A program made the position numbers and the translations under genes. DNA of 64,000 bases from Schizosaccharomyces osmophilus (taxonomy: Eukaryota > Ascomycota > Schizosaccharomycetes > Schizosaccharomycetales > Schizosaccharomycetaceae): contig NC_079238.1 of NCBI RefSeq assembly GCF_027921745.1, positions 496,001 to 560,000 on the forward strand, given 5' to 3'. This document shows positions 10,032 through 20,835 of this stretch, one piece after another (position 1 is the first letter of the stretch; each line of letters starts with the position of its first letter). The notes beneath the pieces were generated by a model, which saw nothing but the letters and a program-made list of their open reading frames with translations, did not search any database and was not told where the DNA came from.

Positions 10032-10486
10032 TGTTTGTCGTAAATTTTCGACCCTTATAGATGTAAAATGTTTGTCATACTATTCTCGTTTTTTTTTATT
10101 GTTTTTGCTTCTATGTAATCAATCGCACTATTATCAGCAATGTTTACATAGGTAATTTATTTTCTTCTAAGCTCCAACAATGGCAACTCCATTGTCGTAT
10201 CTGGTTTGTTTAAGTTTTCTTTTATATCTCATGCCAATTTACAAATACAAAACTACGTTCCTCATTACTTGCATGTCTGTAAATAAAAAAAAAAAAAAAG
10301 AATCCTGTCTTTTTGAATTTTATTGTTTATTATTTATACCCCTCAAGTCTCAATGTATGAGAGGAAGAAACAAAAAGAAAGAAAAGAAGAAAAGAAAGAG
10401 TTTTTCGTCTTTCGCAAAATTGATTCGACAAAAGCCTTTTCTGAGACGAAATTAATATTAACAAAATTATATATCATCAATTTGCT
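10032..10486. terminator. Convergent 3' region, transporter / MDR oxidoreductase
   Basis: Spacer between converging stops with T-rich and A-rich runs (A14 tract near 10287-10300; purine-rich block 10361-10400). No gene is seen. Confidence 0.5.
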
Positions 10487-11533
10487 CTAAACATTAATGA
10501 CAAACTTTACAGCACTGTGGTTTCCAGACGAAAACTCTCTTAAAGCATCAGGAATCACTTCTAATCCACCTTTAAACTCTCTAATGGAATTAGCGACTAT
10601 TATGCCTTTCTCCAGTAATGTCGGCAGTACCTCAAAAAGCTTAGTTGTATGTTCATAATCTTCATTATTGCCTTGCACTGTTTCACCATAAAAATCAAAC
10701 TTCTCATTAAACAAGGAAAAACTAAATGCGGTAATGATGTCGACTGCTTCTTCACGAGGGTTCTCTGGAGGCCCCAATACAGTAATAAGTTTCGCAGCTT
10801 TTGCTTCTAGGCTAAATGCCATGATACACTTCGTAATAGTTTGTGGAAGACTGATGGCGTCAAAGCCAAAGAATACAGAATCATCCGTAGCTTGCTTGAT
10901 TTTCTCAACCACCTGGCAATCATGATAGTCAAAAACGAAGGAGGCTCCGAGTTTCTTTATTTTTTCAGCATTTTTGTCAGAACAAATCGCGACGACATCA
11001 CAACCTCCTAATTTTGCCAATTGAACAGCATATTGGCCAACGGCCGAAGAGGCGCCCCAGACCAAGAACCATTTCCTTCGTGACGGATTGGCAGAGCCAT
11101 CGGGTCGAGGCAATGGTAATCCAATTCGTTGATGGATTCCTTGGGAAGCAGTGGTGAGGGCACAAGGAAGTGTACAAGCCTCTAAAGATGATATGCTATC
11201 CGGAACAAGGTAAACGAGTTTGGCATCCGCACAAACGTATTCAGCCCAAGCGGATCCCGAAATCGAGAAAAACCCAGGCACCCAACCTGCAACTCTAGCA
11301 CCCATGTACTTGGAGGCATCCACTCCCTCTCCAACTTCTTCTACAATTGCCACAAAGTCGGTTCCGCCGATTGCGCCCTTCGGAATCGGTACATTGTAAG
11401 CTATTTTCCAATCAATCGGATTCAGCCCAATATGTAAAACACGACCCAACAAATGTCCTTTGGTCAGGGTTGGTTTTTCTGCATTTGTAACGTACTCTAT
11501 TCCTTGTTCTCCATCTGCAACCACTGCCTTCAT
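10487..11533 (-). CDS. MDR-family (zinc-type alcohol dehydrogenase-like) oxidoreductase
   Basis: 348 residues of the medium-chain dehydrogenase/reductase superfamily, enoyl-reductase/quinone-oxidoreductase subgroup; NAD(P)H-dependent, substrate unknown. The N-terminal GroES-like half contains GLNPIDWKIA and GGTDFVAIVEEVG; the Rossmann part has VWGASSAVGQYAVQLAKLGG (about 162-181). The structural-zinc cysteine cluster is absent, as in the non-zinc subgroup. An in-frame TTG at 11545 would add four residues, but the first ATG is at 11533. It resembles the fungal gene next to amt3 in S. pombe (SPAC2E1P3.01 as I recall). It could act in stress or aldehyde metabolism; this is inference. Confidence 0.88.
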   Translation of the reverse strand: MKAVVADGEQGIEYVTNAEKPTLTKGHLLGRVLHIGLNPIDWKIAYNVPIPKGAIGGTDFVAIVEEVGEGVDASKYMGARVAGWVPGFFSISGSAWAEYVCADAKLVYLVPDSISSLEACTLPCALTTASQGIHQRIGLPLPRPDGSANPSRRKWFLVWGASSAVGQYAVQLAKLGGCDVVAICSDKNAEKIKKLGASFVFDYHDCQVVEKIKQATDDSVFFGFDAISLPQTITKCIMAFSLEAKAAKLITVLGPPENPREEAVDIITAFSFSLFNEKFDFYGETVQGNNEDYEHTTKLFEVLPTLLEKGIIVANSIREFKGGLEVIPDALREFSSGNHSAVKFVINV

Positions 11534-12093
11534 ACTGTTGTCCAATTCAGTAAAAAATCACAAGGCACTTTTGCTCGTAATCCAAAAAGGTGATCTGTAC
11601 CTAAAACAAAACAATGTTATGTAAAAAGAAATATATATTTTTTAAATGTGTTATATATAAACTAGAGATTTGGCTGCTTACTTTAGCCCATAGAAGTATG
11701 CGCTTAAGGATGGTAAGGTGTGGAAGTAAGCTGTCTACTTTAACAGCGGGGAAATACGTTTTTTTAAGCGAAGGAATCGCATAACGTAGTATGATATCAG
11801 AAGAACAATACAAAAACATATGGATGGAATTTCATTTTCTTTTCTTCTATTATGGAAATCATTCTCTTTTTACCTTTATTGTTAGTGTTTGGTCTATGAC
11901 TTTAATTGTAAGAATTTGAGCGGTTTTGGTTTAATGGGTATATCAATACAAAAAAGAATTCACATTCATATAGTCTGAAAACAAAAAGGTATATCATTGG
12001 CGAAATATAGATTTAATGGCATAATCAAAATCATACACAAAACAAATGAGAGCGTTCTGCGAGTCTTCAAGAGATACGCAATTCATAGCGAGT
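11534..12093. other. Intergenic: MDR promoter and 3' flank of the ketoreductase
   Basis: AT-rich spacer between two leftward genes. A TATATATAAA-type run lies near 11650-11660. The only frame of note (72 codons, minus strand) is lysine/leucine-rich low complexity and is not called. Confidence 0.5.
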
Positions 12094-13116
12094 TTACTTG
12101 GCTTGAGAAAATTCCTTAGCACGCTCCCAAAGCTTAGCGGCAGTGTCAATGTAAGTTTGCTCTTCAGAGTAGTACTTCATACCGAGAGATTTGGAGAGAG
12201 AGTTATCTATAGTATAGTGCTTGCTGTTAAAGGGAACCTCCGAAGGCTCGGAAATGAGATCTTTCTTCTCGGGGAATTGCTTGAGGAAAACATTGCTCAT
12301 GGTGTTGGTGAAGAAGGAACCTTGAGAGACAAGCAAACGACCGTTGCTCAATTCAGAGCGTTTGAGAGCCACAACGTGAGCATCGGCAATGTCACGAACA
12401 TCAACTTCGAGATGTTGCGTAGAAGGTTGAAGCTTGGAGCCATTGATGACATTCCAGAGTATTTGGTTTGAGGTGTTCAAAGAGTCCATACTGTTCATGG
12501 GATGAATGGGAGGACCAAAGACGTAGGGAGGGTTGACAGCGGCAATGTCGAAGTGAGGTTGCTTTTCCTTGACAAAGTTATGAGCAGCCTTTTCAGCGAA
12601 AACTTTAGAGGCGCAATAGGCGACGATACCATTGTCGGTCTTGACAGCCTCCTCATAGGTAATAGGGTTCCAGTCCTTCTCAGTATAGGTATAGCCGTTG
12701 TAGGGATCCTTGGTGAAATCGCCGACAGCAGCAAAGGAAGAAGTGATGACAACACGCTTGACCTTGGGTTCGGTCACGGCCGCTTCCAAGGCACTAAGGG
12801 TACCTTGGACAGCGGGATCCAAGAGTTGAGCCTTGTTGTCAGTAATGTTTGTAACGATGAAAGGGGAAGCTATATGACAAATATAGTCACAGTCCTTGAC
12901 GACATCCTTGAAGGCATTGGGTTCCATAACGTCTTTGACGATTACAAATTCGATTTTGCCCTTGAGCTCGGGGTTCAAACGGACAAGCTCGTTTGCCTTC
13001 TCCATGCTACGGACGGTACCACGTACACGGTAGCCCTGCTTGAGTAAAGAGACAGCGACATGAGCTCCAATGAAGCCGGTAACACCGGTAACTAAAACCA
13101 ATTGTTGGTCTGACAT
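12094..13116 (-). CDS. NADPH-dependent ketoreductase, Gre2 / flavonol-reductase-like
   Basis: 340 residues of the extended short-chain dehydrogenase family (dihydroflavonol reductase/cinnamoyl-CoA reductase/yeast Gre2 group), cytosolic. The nucleotide-binding glycine motif VTGVTGFIGAHVA is at 9-21. The catalytic Ser lies in VVITSSFAAVG and the catalytic Tyr-Lys in YCASK, in normal spacing. The frame extends 11 codons upstream to 13149, but that start is not ATG-MSDQQ-like; ATG 13116 places the glycine motif at the usual distance. Yeast homologues reduce methylglyoxal and diketones and are stress induced. An AP-1 site (TTAGTCA) and a CRE-like site (TTACGTCA) lie 147-188 bases upstream. It matches the recalled SPAC513.07 position beside the dihydrodiol-dehydrogenase-like gene. 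Confidence 0.93.
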   Translation of the reverse strand: MSDQQLVLVTGVTGFIGAHVAVSLLKQGYRVRGTVRSMEKANELVRLNPELKGKIEFVIVKDVMEPNAFKDVVKDCDYICHIASPFIVTNITDNKAQLLDPAVQGTLSALEAAVTEPKVKRVVITSSFAAVGDFTKDPYNGYTYTEKDWNPITYEEAVKTDNGIVAYCASKVFAEKAAHNFVKEKQPHFDIAAVNPPYVFGPPIHPMNSMDSLNTSNQILWNVINGSKLQPSTQHLEVDVRDIADAHVVALKRSELSNGRLLVSQGSFFTNTMSNVFLKQFPEKKDLISEPSEVPFNSKHYTIDNSLSKSLGMKYYSEEQTYIDTAAKLWERAKEFSQAK

Positions 13117-13262
13117 TTTTTTTCTACTATAGATTTCAATCACAACCAAAAAGGGCCTGATTACTCACCAAAATTAAATTCAAAACAAGTAGCTTGTATG
13201 AATGAAAGGAATCTGCTGACTTGGAATATATACTTATATATACTTTAAAGACTCATCCAATA

Positions 13263-13304
13263 TTAGTCATTCTTCCAGTCAATAGGAAAAAAAAAATTAC
13301 GTCA
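13263..13304. promoter_or_regulatory. AP-1 site (TTAGTCA) and CRE-like site (TTACGTCA)
   Basis: TTAGTCA at 13263-13269 is a Pap1/AP-1 consensus; TTACGTCA at 13297-13304 is an Atf1-Pcr1/CRE-like octamer. Both lie within 190 bases of the ketoreductase start and suggest induction by oxidative or general stress. Binding is inferred from motif only. Confidence 0.5.
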
Positions 13305-13869
13305 CCGTCGTTTTCGGGCGAGACAAATTTCACATTTCCACGAAAGGAGAGAGACTGTGTGTGTTCTGGTGTCTTAAGTGGAACTAAAGTGGGTCCGTTC
13401 GCATCGGACCGGTAAAAATTTTCGGCCTCGTATAATTCTGGTTCTTTCTCGAATACTTCCACCAACGTATCATACTAAAGAGGTTTATACGATGCCGTAG
13501 TTGGGTTGATGTTTCGTAGTTGAGGTTATACTTGGGACTTGGAAAGGAGGGTTGAAGACTGTGTGAAGGATGCCATTTGCTAGATAGTAGAAGACTTGTG
13601 TGGATCGTCTAGGTTGTTGACGAGAGCCATTCCGGAAATGGGTTACTTGCTGGGATCCAAAAGCGAGTGTTCCGGCCGATTCCCTTAATCATCTGAAATC
13701 TAGTCGATGGTAGCCTTCTCTCGGACGATTTCCAATGATCCATTGAGTTCTTGAACGTCAGAGGAAACGTTTTCCGATAGCCTGAATGGAGGAAAAAGTC
13801 ACTCTAAGACGGCCGTCCTCGAGTTGTCGGTTTCGCAGCAATTTCGTTTTGGAATGCTAATGGTTATCT

Positions 13870-13893
13870 CTGAAAAGGGGAATTCCTTTTCAG
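13870..13893. repeat. Short inverted repeat, 9-base arms
   Basis: CTGAAAAGG at 13870-13878 and its complement CCTTTTCAG at 13885-13893, separated by six bases. It lies just left of a longer perfect inverted repeat. Confidence 0.7.
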
Positions 13894-13914
13894 TCAATCC
13901 TCTGTCTTTCTGCT

Positions 13915-13959
13915 TTTGTAAATAAACAACAAACAAAATGTTTGTTGTTTATTTACAAA
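13915..13959. repeat. Perfect inverted repeat, 21-base arms, 3-base loop
   Basis: The left arm 13915-13935 (…GTAAATAAACAAC…) is exactly complementary to the right arm 13939-13959, with spacer AAA. The arms contain forkhead-like GTAAATA/TGTTTATTTAC motifs. It is intergenic between the ketoreductase and the dihydrodiol-dehydrogenase-like gene. Confidence 0.9.
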
Positions 13960-14716
13960 TGAGATCACCCGCGTGTCTCCACATAGTGGATCAAACTAAT
14001 GGTCATACAGTTTGTGGTAGCGAAACCGGTTTTGATATATTTATATTTACAAACAAAACTTGCAGCTCGAAATCGACTCGAAATCGTGTCGTGGACTTTT
14101 GAAACCAGAGAAAAGACAAATGTGTTTTATGAAGGAAACGACAATGCAACGAATCCAACAGGAAGAGGAGTTGAACAATAAGTGATTCATGAAAATCGAT
14201 TACAATGTCTCAGCAAAAACAATTGAAAGCCGAATTTACTGCTTTCAATCATTTCATCTCGTGATACTATTCTGCCAAGCAGGGAGTCATATCTTATAAC
14301 GCTTTTTTCGTACAAAAAAGGACTACAATGAATCATTTCAACCCATGAATAAAAAGTGAAATCGATCGATAAACATACGGCGTTTCCATCCTACCAAAAG
14401 CCATCCTGCTTCTTTTCCATCAAAGCAACGCAATTGAATTTTGATTATTCTCTAGAAAGTAAAGAAATTTGAGATCTGTTATAACTTCTTTTTCAAAGGA
14501 AATCATTTCAACTTGTTCTTGTAGAATTTCTATCCAACGAATCTCTGACGTATATCTTTACAGGCCTTTTCATAGTGTAAATTTACAGATTCACATTAAA
14601 CATACGCTTTTTATACTGCAAATACCAAGTATTTCTCTTAATTACGCTCTTTTTTGTTCTATTAATTCTCTTCTCCGACATTTCTTGTTTTCTTCAAGAA
14701 ATCTTTCTCTTGTACC

Positions 14717-15829
14717 ATGGCAATTGGTAAAACCTCTACAAACGTTCCTGTCTTGCGCTGGGGATTCCTTGGTGCTGGCAATATTGCTACTGATTTTGCA
14801 AATGATTTGATAAAAGCCCCCCAATACCACAAGCACCAGCATGCGCTTGTTGCAGTTGCTACTCAAAACAGCCGAGAAAGAGCCGCTGCTTTTGCTGAAA
14901 GGTACAAGAATGAAAATTCTTCTCCTAAAGCATACGGATCTTATGAAGAATTACTTCAGGATAACAACGTTGATATTGTCTACATTAGCAATCACCATCC
15001 TCAACACTATGGTACCGTCAAGCTAGCTTTGCATGCTGGAAAAGGTGTCTTGTGTGAGAAACCTTTGACGATTAACTATCCTGAATCCCTGGAATTGGTA
15101 AAGTTAGCTCGCGAGAAAAAGGTGTTCTTTGCCGAAGGTTTCTGGATTCGCTTTTTCCCTATCGTGAAAAAAGCACAGCAACTATTACACGAAGAGCGTG
15201 TCTGCGGAAAAAATCTTCGACTCTTTATTGACTTTTGTCAAGACTCTAAGTTTCGCGAGCTACCCAAGGACTCTAGAATGCTCAATGTCTCTTTAGGTGC
15301 TGGTGTGCTTCTTGACATGGGTGTATATCCTTTGACCTGGTCTCAGGTCCTCTTGTTCGACGATCCCATAAACCAAAAAAATGATCCTACAGTTTCTTCC
15401 AACGCTCTCACATTCACTGATCACAATGGCGATGTCGGCGATTATTCCACTGCTGTCACTTTGGTATTTCCAAAGTCTCAAGCTATTGCCGTCTTATGTA
15501 CTTCCATGGATCGTGATCCTGTAACTCAAGACTTTTTGCGTATCGATGGAGACAGTGGAGCTCAGTTGATTATTTCTGGTAAATGTTTTCGCCCTCAAAT
15601 ACTGACCCTAAAAAGGCCAGATGGGAAATCGGAGACTATGGATTTTTCCTTCGATGCCACAGGATTCTTTTATGAGCAAGATGCAGTTTTTGAATATATT
15701 ATGAATGACCTTAATGAAGCTTCTGAAATTCCTCATGCAGAGACTCTTCGAATGATGCGCTTAACGGACCAAATCCGTCATCAATTGAAGATTTCCTACC
15801 CTGCCGACATTCAGTTTACCACGAATTGA
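14717..15829 (+). CDS. Gfo/Idh/MocA oxidoreductase, dihydrodiol-dehydrogenase-like
   Basis: 370 residues. The N-terminal Rossmann domain has [17 protein letters not shown] (about 15-31), the GxGxxA nucleotide motif; the EKP motif [10 protein letters not shown] (about 111-120) is the family hallmark, with Lys in the NADP/catalytic site. The closest named relatives are trans-1,2-dihydrobenzene-1,2-diol / D-xylose (NADP) dehydrogenases. Cytosolic; the physiological substrate is unknown. ATG 14717 is the first in-frame ATG before the glycine motif. In S. pombe the homologue (recalled as SPAC513.06c) is likewise beside ams1 and the ketoreductase. Confidence 0.92.
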   Translation: MAIGKTSTNVPVLRWGFLGAGNIATDFANDLIKAPQYHKHQHALVAVATQNSRERAAAFAERYKNENSSPKAYGSYEELLQDNNVDIVYISNHHPQHYGTVKLALHAGKGVLCEKPLTINYPESLELVKLAREKKVFFAEGFWIRFFPIVKKAQQLLHEERVCGKNLRLFIDFCQDSKFRELPKDSRMLNVSLGAGVLLDMGVYPLTWSQVLLFDDPINQKNDPTVSSNALTFTDHNGDVGDYSTAVTLVFPKSQAIAVLCTSMDRDPVTQDFLRIDGDSGAQLIISGKCFRPQILTLKRPDGKSETMDFSFDATGFFYEQDAVFEYIMNDLNEASEIPHAETLRMMRLTDQIRHQLKISYPADIQFTTN

Positions 15830-16005
15830 TGCATAACAAACGATTGCATTCTCGCCTTTACCCAGAAGGAATCTTATTCTGTTTTAATAAAATTAAAAGA
15901 TATCTACTGAATTGATTTAAAGTATCTTAGTATTACAAAACTGATCATGCATCGATTTCTTGTAAACAATAAATAGTCATTAATTATTCTTATTCGCTTA
16001 ATCAT

Positions 16006-19000
16006 TTATAAACTCATCTTAAAAGATGCTATTTCAAAGGCTTTCATTTCAATCTGCAAATGGTATCCATCTTCATCTTTTTGTAAATTGACTTGCGCTA
16101 TATCCTCTTCCAAAATGTTACACTTGGTAGCGCTCTTAACTTCACAGCTTTTTAATGTCAATCTGCATCTTGACTTGCCTCCCAGGGACTCGTAAAGACG
16201 AAGAATTATCGCGTTCTCGTCCTCAGCTTTCTTGATGTTGCTAACTATTATGTTTTCATCACCTTCCACTCGAACAAAATCTAAAGCTTCCATGTTTGTC
16301 TGTATAGAGTTTTTGTTGACGAATCTAAAGAGACTATTAAGCTTGTAAGCAGCTCGCACTACGTTAGGCCCAAGTGCACCTTTGTGAGGCAAGATTGAAT
16401 AGCGGAAGTAATGCTTGCCCATGTCCGCATGAGCATCTGGTTGTTTTGGAGACCTTAACAATGAGAGTCGCATTAAGTTTCCATGCGTAGAGAATCCATA
16501 CTTGCAATCATTCAATATTGAGACACCATAATTGTGCTCGGAATAATCTGCAAACTTGTGATGGCACACTTCAAATTTCGCAACGTCCCAGGATGTGTTA
16601 TAATGCGTCGGTCTGTGTGTGACACCAAATTGAGTCTCGTAGCTAACATAATCTGCATGGATGTCCACGGGAAATTCAACCTTTAAGAATTTGTAGTCTT
16701 CATTCCAGTCGACCTCACAGGCAAAATCTACGCTTAATGCGTCAGCATCATTGTTGTAGCCTGAGAGAGAAATGACCGTTTTGATGCAACTTTTTTCGCT
16801 TATAGGAGTTTCAACAAGTATTGATGCTTTAGCAGGTCCCTGTTCATAGACTTGTGCTTTCCCTTCTGTGAGGATCTTGTACTTATCGAGAGAATAAATC
16901 TCGGTGTCCCAAGCTGGAAAGCTCAATGGGGTATCCTGGAAGATCACATACTGGTTGGCACCAGTTTTGTTAATTCCGGATTTCAAATCCAAAACTTCTC
17001 TGTCATTATTAAAATCATGAATGCTCGTAATTAAACCAGCTTTGGAAATCCGAACTAAAAGCTTATCTGTGCGAAGTACTAAGCAACCGTTCGACTCATA
17101 GGCTCGGGCTGGATGCTTAACATGATTTTCGGAACGTACCAAAATACTTGGGTTATCAACTGATTCATAAAAGGGCAGCGGAGTAGTTTGCGCACTTTCG
17201 TCCACGACACCTCCCACGTTCCAAGGTAAGGTGGTTAGAAGGTAATCAGGTAAGATAGTATGGTTTGTGATTTGTCTGAATCCTAACTGATCTAATACGG
17301 TTTTGATCAAACGTTCCGATGATTGGAAAACGTTGTGCATCATGGGTATTGCGTCGTTATAAACCATTTCAATACAGGATCCAGGAAGAACATCGTGAAA
17401 TTGACATAACAAAGTTGTTTTCCATAGCTCATTGATTTCTTGGACGGGATATTTGAATCCAGGAATGCGAGCAAAAGCTAACGTTGCAAAATATTCCAAA
17501 TCGTGGAGTGAAAATTCTGCTTTTCTCATGGCCGATTTAATTTCTGACTGTGTTGTATAAGTTCCTCGGTGGAATTCAAGATACAATTCGCCAACCCACG
17601 ACGGTAGTTTTTCTGCATTACTCGTACGTTTGAATACTCCATCAAAAAAGTCATCAACCGAATTTCCAAGCTTGACGTCAGGTAATTCTCCCACTGTATT
17701 AGCTACTCCCTTGCATCGGCGAAGCTTTTCAAGCATTTCAGGTGTAGGTCCACCACCTCCGTCACCAATTCCAAATACCAGTAGACCTGCTTGATCATTC
17801 TCCAAGTTTTTGTGTTGAGAAACTGAATTCATTATGTCGGAAACATTAGTGTCTGCCGTGTAAGTATCCGCAGGTGGCATATGACACAGGACTTGAGATC
17901 CATCTAGTGCAACCCAGTTAAAGGTATTATGAGGGAAAGAATTAATGTTACTCCAAGAAAGCTTTTGTGTCAAGAACCTGTCCATTCCTGCAAGACGACA
18001 AATTTGTGGTATTTGACTGGAATAGCCAAATGTGTCGGGCAACCAGAAAGTGTCGCAGCGCACATCGAATTCATCTTTAAAGAAACGTTGGCCAAAAAGA
18101 AATTGACGAATAAGAGATTCACCACAAGGAAGGTTCGTATCATGTTCTACCCAACTTCCACCGACCGGCAAGAACTGCCGGGTCTTTACGTGTTTTTTCA
18201 GTCTTTCGTAAGTTTCCGGATGATCTTGTTTTAACCATTCGTACTGCTGAGCTTGGGAGCAGACAAAACGATATTCTGGGTATCTATCCAGCAAATCTAA
18301 TTGCGTGGTCCAAGACCTCACAATTTTGCGCCTTGTCTCTGCAAAAGGCCAAAGCCAGGCTGTATCAATATGACAGTGGCCTACTGCGTATACTTTTGTT
18401 TGGTTGGGATTTGTTTCCGTAACGTGTTCAGAATCGATATTCTCTCCAAGGTAAAGCTTTGCAAGGGATCTACAATGCTCAATAGTGGAAGCGTCTTCAG
18501 GGTGAAATGCATTCATTATTTCATGACATAATTGCCTTGCTCTGAACTTTTGCCAAGACTTTGATGGGAATTCCTTGGCACTTTGCTGTATTATCATGAA
18601 ATCACAGCGCAAAGCTCGAGCTGGCAGATTAGGAACCATCAGATCTGCCTTTCTCAACATGAAATGCCGGTTGGGATCAGGTGGAGCAATTTGGTCTGAA
18701 CCTCCACAACCAAACATTCCATTGCAGGCCATTTCAATATAAAATATATGGACATTGTGATCCTTCTGCCAACTTTTAGGAAGGATGTATTCGGTTCTTT
18801 CAGAGCTGCTGAACGCTTGGACTGGTTGATAATCTTCCGAGTAGACCAAGCCTTCGTTACCACAATCCCAGTCGAATATGACTTCCTTATAATCTGACCA
18901 GGCATCGGGAATGCGAATTTCGACTTGGACCCAAAAGGTAGACCAACTGGGACCGAATGCATCCCCCTTGTAGGCAACTTGTTCAAAATTTACTTTTCCA

Positions 19001-19245
19001 ATGATTTCACGAACGCTAGGTCGTTTTAGATCAGGAACGGGATAGACTCGTAAATTCACATATCCCTTTGTAGTGTCTTTTTCCACATCTTTAATAGAGT
19101 TGTCAATGCGGTGTATATCATATAACTGAGGAAGATTGAACTTTTTGTATTCTCCTTCGGAAAGGAATTGATCAAGATGGTTTTCGTAAATGGAGTCGAC
19201 CTGCTTTGCAACGGGTGTATTGTTGTACACTGGATAACAACTCAT
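16006..19245 (-). CDS. ams1: Alpha-mannosidase, GH38, vacuolar-type (Ams1)
   Basis: 1,079 residues, essentially the S. pombe Ams1 length. It trims alpha-mannose from free oligosaccharides; in fission yeast Ams1 reaches the vacuole through a selective autophagy-related (Nbr1) route rather than the secretory path, consistent with no signal peptide here. The zinc site is in [12 protein letters not shown], with His292 and Asp294 as ligands; the nucleophile is Asp404 in [10 protein letters not shown]. The central helical domain and long beta-rich C-terminal half are uninterrupted. The gene converges with the dihydrodiol-dehydrogenase-like gene (176 bases) and is divergent from the pheromone gene across about 1.6 kb. 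Confidence 0.96.
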   Translation of the reverse strand: MSCYPVYNNTPVAKQVDSIYENHLDQFLSEGEYKKFNLPQLYDIHRIDNSIKDVEKDTTKGYVNLRVYPVPDLKRPSVREIIGKVNFEQVAYKGDAFGPSWSTFWVQVEIRIPDAWSDYKEVIFDWDCGNEGLVYSEDYQPVQAFSSSERTEYILPKSWQKDHNVHIFYIEMACNGMFGCGGSDQIAPPDPNRHFMLRKADLMVPNLPARALRCDFMIIQQSAKEFPSKSWQKFRARQLCHEIMNAFHPEDASTIEHCRSLAKLYLGENIDSEHVTETNPNQTKVYAVGHCHIDTAWLWPFAETRRKIVRSWTTQLDLLDRYPEYRFVCSQAQQYEWLKQDHPETYERLKKHVKTRQFLPVGGSWVEHDTNLPCGESLIRQFLFGQRFFKDEFDVRCDTFWLPDTFGYSSQIPQICRLAGMDRFLTQKLSWSNINSFPHNTFNWVALDGSQVLCHMPPADTYTADTNVSDIMNSVSQHKNLENDQAGLLVFGIGDGGGGPTPEMLEKLRRCKGVANTVGELPDVKLGNSVDDFFDGVFKRTSNAEKLPSWVGELYLEFHRGTYTTQSEIKSAMRKAEFSLHDLEYFATLAFARIPGFKYPVQEINELWKTTLLCQFHDVLPGSCIEMVYNDAIPMMHNVFQSSERLIKTVLDQLGFRQITNHTILPDYLLTTLPWNVGGVVDESAQTTPLPFYESVDNPSILVRSENHVKHPARAYESNGCLVLRTDKLLVRISKAGLITSIHDFNNDREVLDLKSGINKTGANQYVIFQDTPLSFPAWDTEIYSLDKYKILTEGKAQVYEQGPAKASILVETPISEKSCIKTVISLSGYNNDADALSVDFACEVDWNEDYKFLKVEFPVDIHADYVSYETQFGVTHRPTHYNTSWDVAKFEVCHHKFADYSEHNYGVSILNDCKYGFSTHGNLMRLSLLRSPKQPDAHADMGKHYFRYSILPHKGALGPNVVRAAYKLNSLFRFVNKNSIQTNMEALDFVRVEGDENIIVSNIKKAEDENAIILRLYESLGGKSRCRLTLKSCEVKSATKCNILEEDIAQVNLQKDEDGYHLQIEMKAFEIASFKMSL

Positions 19246-20835
19246 ACTTCAGGCTTTCTTTTGAAAAATAAATAATAGAGTGCCAAGTGATCGAAAAATA
19301 ATCGAGTTGTAAGGCGGAAAAATTACACTAGGATTCAATCAGCACTGTAGAAGTTCAATTGTGGGAGGATAAAAGCAAGAGAAGTGTTTTCTTAATCAAT
19401 TGTATTTATAATGGACTGCATGTATTTGAATGTATTGTGAATTTGGTTTAATATAGCCTTTGGAACGAGGAATTCATCCTTTAAATCAACCACGTAAATA
19501 ATCGTCATCGGTAGGTTTTTATCTTGGGGCTGCGTTATTTATCAGGTAGAAAGGTCCTTGATGATGGTGAAATAAACATTAGAAAATTACTTCTATGAAA
19601 TTCTTTCCTTAGAAACCAACTTTGCTGATCTGATAACGTTTGAATTTCAAAGTATGCATCAAGTATCAAGAGTAGACTTGGTCCATTTGCCGTCTTGCTC
19701 TAGTACTATTGCATAGAGTGTACAATTTCAAATTCTTTTTGGTAAATTAGATATGAGTAAGGTTGAACCGATCGAGTCTTGCATGGACAAGTAAACAAAA
19801 TCTCGTTAAGTCGTCATCACCAAATCAAAGGCTCTTTGGAATAAAGTTTTAGTGTGTTTTCAATAGATTAGATTCTCGTGTATTTGTAGAGCATATTTGA
19901 AGGAAATTTTCAGTAAAATTGGTGCCTTCCATAGTAGACGTTGATGGCTTAACTAAACACTTACCTGAGGCCTTCAAGAAAAAAGAGGTATTGCAAATGA
20001 AGGCATTTTAGGGAAACATTTTTTTAAGTTTTTTGTATGTCCATTCATTTATATGAATGTAAACGATGAAAACTGTACTTGTGAAGAAAATAAATCTTTG
20101 TTATTCAGATCGATTCCATTCCGAACTCAAAGGTTCCTAGAACAGAGAGGATGTCGTTTATGTTTTAATTCTTAAATTAAGATGGTTTTCTGTGTTTTCC
20201 ATTTATTCCCTTTCGAAAGTTATGTCACTTGGGAAGTAACGCACCTGATGCGCATTGTCAGAGTTTCATATTTTTGACGACTCCCTCTAAAAATCATGAG
20301 CTTCAAAAACTTCGTATTGGAAAACTTGGAAATCAAATAATCTACCATTTTCATGATCTTTTCGCTGTACCGGATTTTTGAATTCTCTGCACATACTTAT
20401 GCCACAAAGGGTATGTATCGTTTGTGAATTTATAATTTAACTATGCAGAAAAAATAAGGATTTTGTTGGATTTGAACTCCAAGTTGCTTTTCGCTACGAT
20501 CTTTTATCTTTTTACATACGTTTGTGAGTCACAAAAAGGGTTGCATTGTGAGTATTCAAAAAATACTGTTCTTTTAAAAGGATTCCTATTCATTTTTGAC
20601 TTTGCTATTGTTTGAGATCCGATGACGAACATTCTTTGACGTTTTGTACAATGGAACGCTTTGTCTGAGAAGAATTGAATTGAAACAAAGAGAGCCGGGA
20701 CAGCTAAGAATGTTACTTTCACACATTATATAAATAAGAGTTTTTTGAATGGAATTCCCCATCCAAAATTGGATTTTCTGTCTCAAAACTTGTTTTCACT
20801 ATTTGACCAAAACAACTTTTTAGATCATCTGCAAT
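19246..20835. other. Intergenic: ams1 promoter (left) and M-factor promoter (right)
   Basis: 1.6 kb AT-rich spacer between divergent starts with no frame above chance. The right-hand 200 bases carry mating-type motifs described separately; a weaker TR-box-like ATCTTTGTTA lies at 20094-20103. Confidence 0.5.
20648..20692. promoter_or_regulatory. M-specific promoter motifs: ACAATG and a near TR-box
   Basis: ACAATG (20648-20653) resembles the M-box bound by Mat1-Mc, and AAACAAAGAG (20683-20692) is a reverse-strand TR-box with one mismatch to TTCTTTGTTY, the Ste11 site. They lie 144-188 bases before the pheromone start. A TR-box beside an M-box is the known layout of S. pombe M-cell-specific promoters. 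Confidence 0.5.

Larger units (their letters stand above)
13117..14716. other. Long divergent intergenic region with stress-type sites and inverted repeats
   Basis: 1.6 kb between divergent starts. The left end holds AP-1 and CRE-like sites; 13480-13860 is relatively GC-rich for the window and has no convincing frame; 13870-13959 holds two inverted repeats. A 70-codon minus-strand frame (13253-13465) overlaps the stress sites and is not called. Confidence 0.55.

Noticed and set aside
13253-13465. 70-codon minus-strand frame
   Set aside because: It overlaps the stress sites in the ketoreductase promoter, has no family features, and no promoter of its own is seen.
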